Assembly: GCA_012270995.1 (NCBI GenBank) | Contig: JAAXHG010000201.1 | Location: 1-64,000, forward strand | Source: Vicinamibacteraceae bacterium | Lineage (GTDB): Bacteria; Acidobacteriota; Thermoanaerobaculia; Multivoradales; Multivoraceae | Reading direction: 5' to 3' | DNA: 64,000 bases | Shown: positions 63,577 through 64,000 of the stretch, piece by piece | Numbering within the stretch: the first letter of the stretch is position 1 | Layout of the letters: every line of letters starts with the position of its first letter | Position numbers and translations under genes: made by a program | Notes under the pieces: model-generated | Databases searched by the model: none | Told to the model about the DNA's origin: nothing | Seen by the model: the letters and a program-made list of their open reading frames with translations, nothing else

Positions 63577-63577
63577 A

Positions 63578-63594
63578 GGGGCCGGCCCGGCCCT
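63578..63594. terminator. Short GC hairpin between serA and rlpA
   Basis: GGGCCG (63579-63584) and CGGCCC (63588-63593) pair around a 3-nt loop, with a further G-U pair outside, in the 20-bp gap between two convergent stop codons. It has no T-run, so its role as a terminator is uncertain. Confidence 0.35.
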
Positions 63595-63596
63595 CG

Positions 63597-64000
63597 TCAG
63601 CCCGAAAGAAAGGCGGCGATGCCGGCGTCTTTCAGGCGCTGCAGCGCGGCGTCGGCCGCTTGCCTGCGCTTGCGCTCGATCTGGACGCGGTGCACTCCTC
63701 GTCCTCTTCTGATCTTCACGTTGTCGAGGTCGAGTTCGCGGCGGAGGCGGCGGGCCAGCGCCACGGCGCTGCTGCGCTCGCGAAAGGCGCCAGCCTGGAT
63801 CGTGAAGCCGCCCTGGCGGTCCCGGTTCGCCTTGCTCGCGCGCCGGCCGGGGGCGGGATAGGAGATCGGCAGTTGACGCCTCTTCGGCGCCAGGCGCACG
63901 ACCTTGATGCGGACGTTCGCGAGACCCTGGCCGAACATCTCGAGCTGTCGCGCGGCGCCGACGGAGAGGTCGATGATCCGGCCCTTGACGAAGGGGCCGC
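63597..64000 (-). CDS. rlpA: RlpA septal lytic transglycosylase, 3' part
   Basis: The gene runs off the window edge; the last 134 codons are present. The in-frame residues from the edge read GPFVKGRIIDLSVGAARQL, the end of the RlpA double-psi beta-barrel, so the apparent ATG at 63938 is internal. A basic linker (APKRRQLPISYPAPGRRASK) follows, then a SPOR domain (GGFTIQAGAFRERSSAVALARRLRRE and on) that binds denuded septal peptidoglycan. RlpA cleaves naked glycan strands during division. Confidence concerns identity; the 5' end is missing. Confidence 0.88.
   Translation of the reverse strand, partial: GPFVKGRIIDLSVGAARQLEMFGQGLANVRIKVVRLAPKRRQLPISYPAPGRRASKANRDRQGGFTIQAGAFRERSSAVALARRLRRELDLDNVKIRRGRGVHRVQIERKRRQAADAALQRLKDAGIAAFLSG

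Overview
The window is about 64 kb of high-GC, densely coding bacterial chromosome. It has no ribosomal RNA and no plasmid, phage or insertion-sequence signature. The cell is Gram-negative: lpxC, an O-antigen-ligase-like protein and rlpA are present. The NtrY/NtrX pair next to a DUF4390 gene, the active/inactive M16 peptidase pair, selB, larE/larB and the GC content fit an Acidobacteriota-like organism. That assignment is inference; Myxococcota or another deep Gram-negative lineage is not excluded.

Layout. polA (335-3010) converges on a minus-strand run (11312 back to 3011): lpxC, a DUF4390 gene, ntrY, ntrX, selB and an LLM-class oxidoreductase. Divergent from lpxC are smpB and uvrA. Next come a sigma-54 activator with a GAF domain and, behind a good sigma-54 promoter match at 16696-16711, a small membrane protein and an RsbW/RsbV/RsbU-like partner-switching set. 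An exported protein-L-isoaspartate methyltransferase, a PmbA-like protein, tRNA-Ala, two small DUF883-type membrane proteins, a metallophosphoesterase and two M16 peptidases follow. A four-gene cassette of small secreted or membrane proteins of no recognised family (25979-27773, minus) lies behind a promoter and four perfect 17-bp repeats, each carrying a Shine-Dalgarno sequence.

The second half is mostly housekeeping: gcvT-gcvH, larE-larB, queA with a peptide-type ABC importer lacking its ATPases, a sensor kinase, then rplU-rpmA-obgE-nadD-rsfS-thiS, tRNA-Lys, tRNA-Leu, tig-clpP-clpX-lon, engB-rho, a DUF362 protein, an O-antigen-ligase-like protein, a diguanylate cyclase, rsmA, ftsK, fmt-rsmB, an HU gene, a glycosyltransferase, moaC, a DUF1343 (NamZ-like) protein, serA and the 3' part of rlpA.

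The most distinctive finding is 14966-19447. A sigma-54 activator with an altered GAFTGA loop, three copies of an ATGTCCC site, a sigma-54 promoter and a partner-switching cascade sit in one line. This suggests one regulatory circuit feeding sigma-54 control into a phosphatase/kinase/antagonist switch. The second is the repeated SD/anti-SD leader in front of the unknown secreted-protein cassette.
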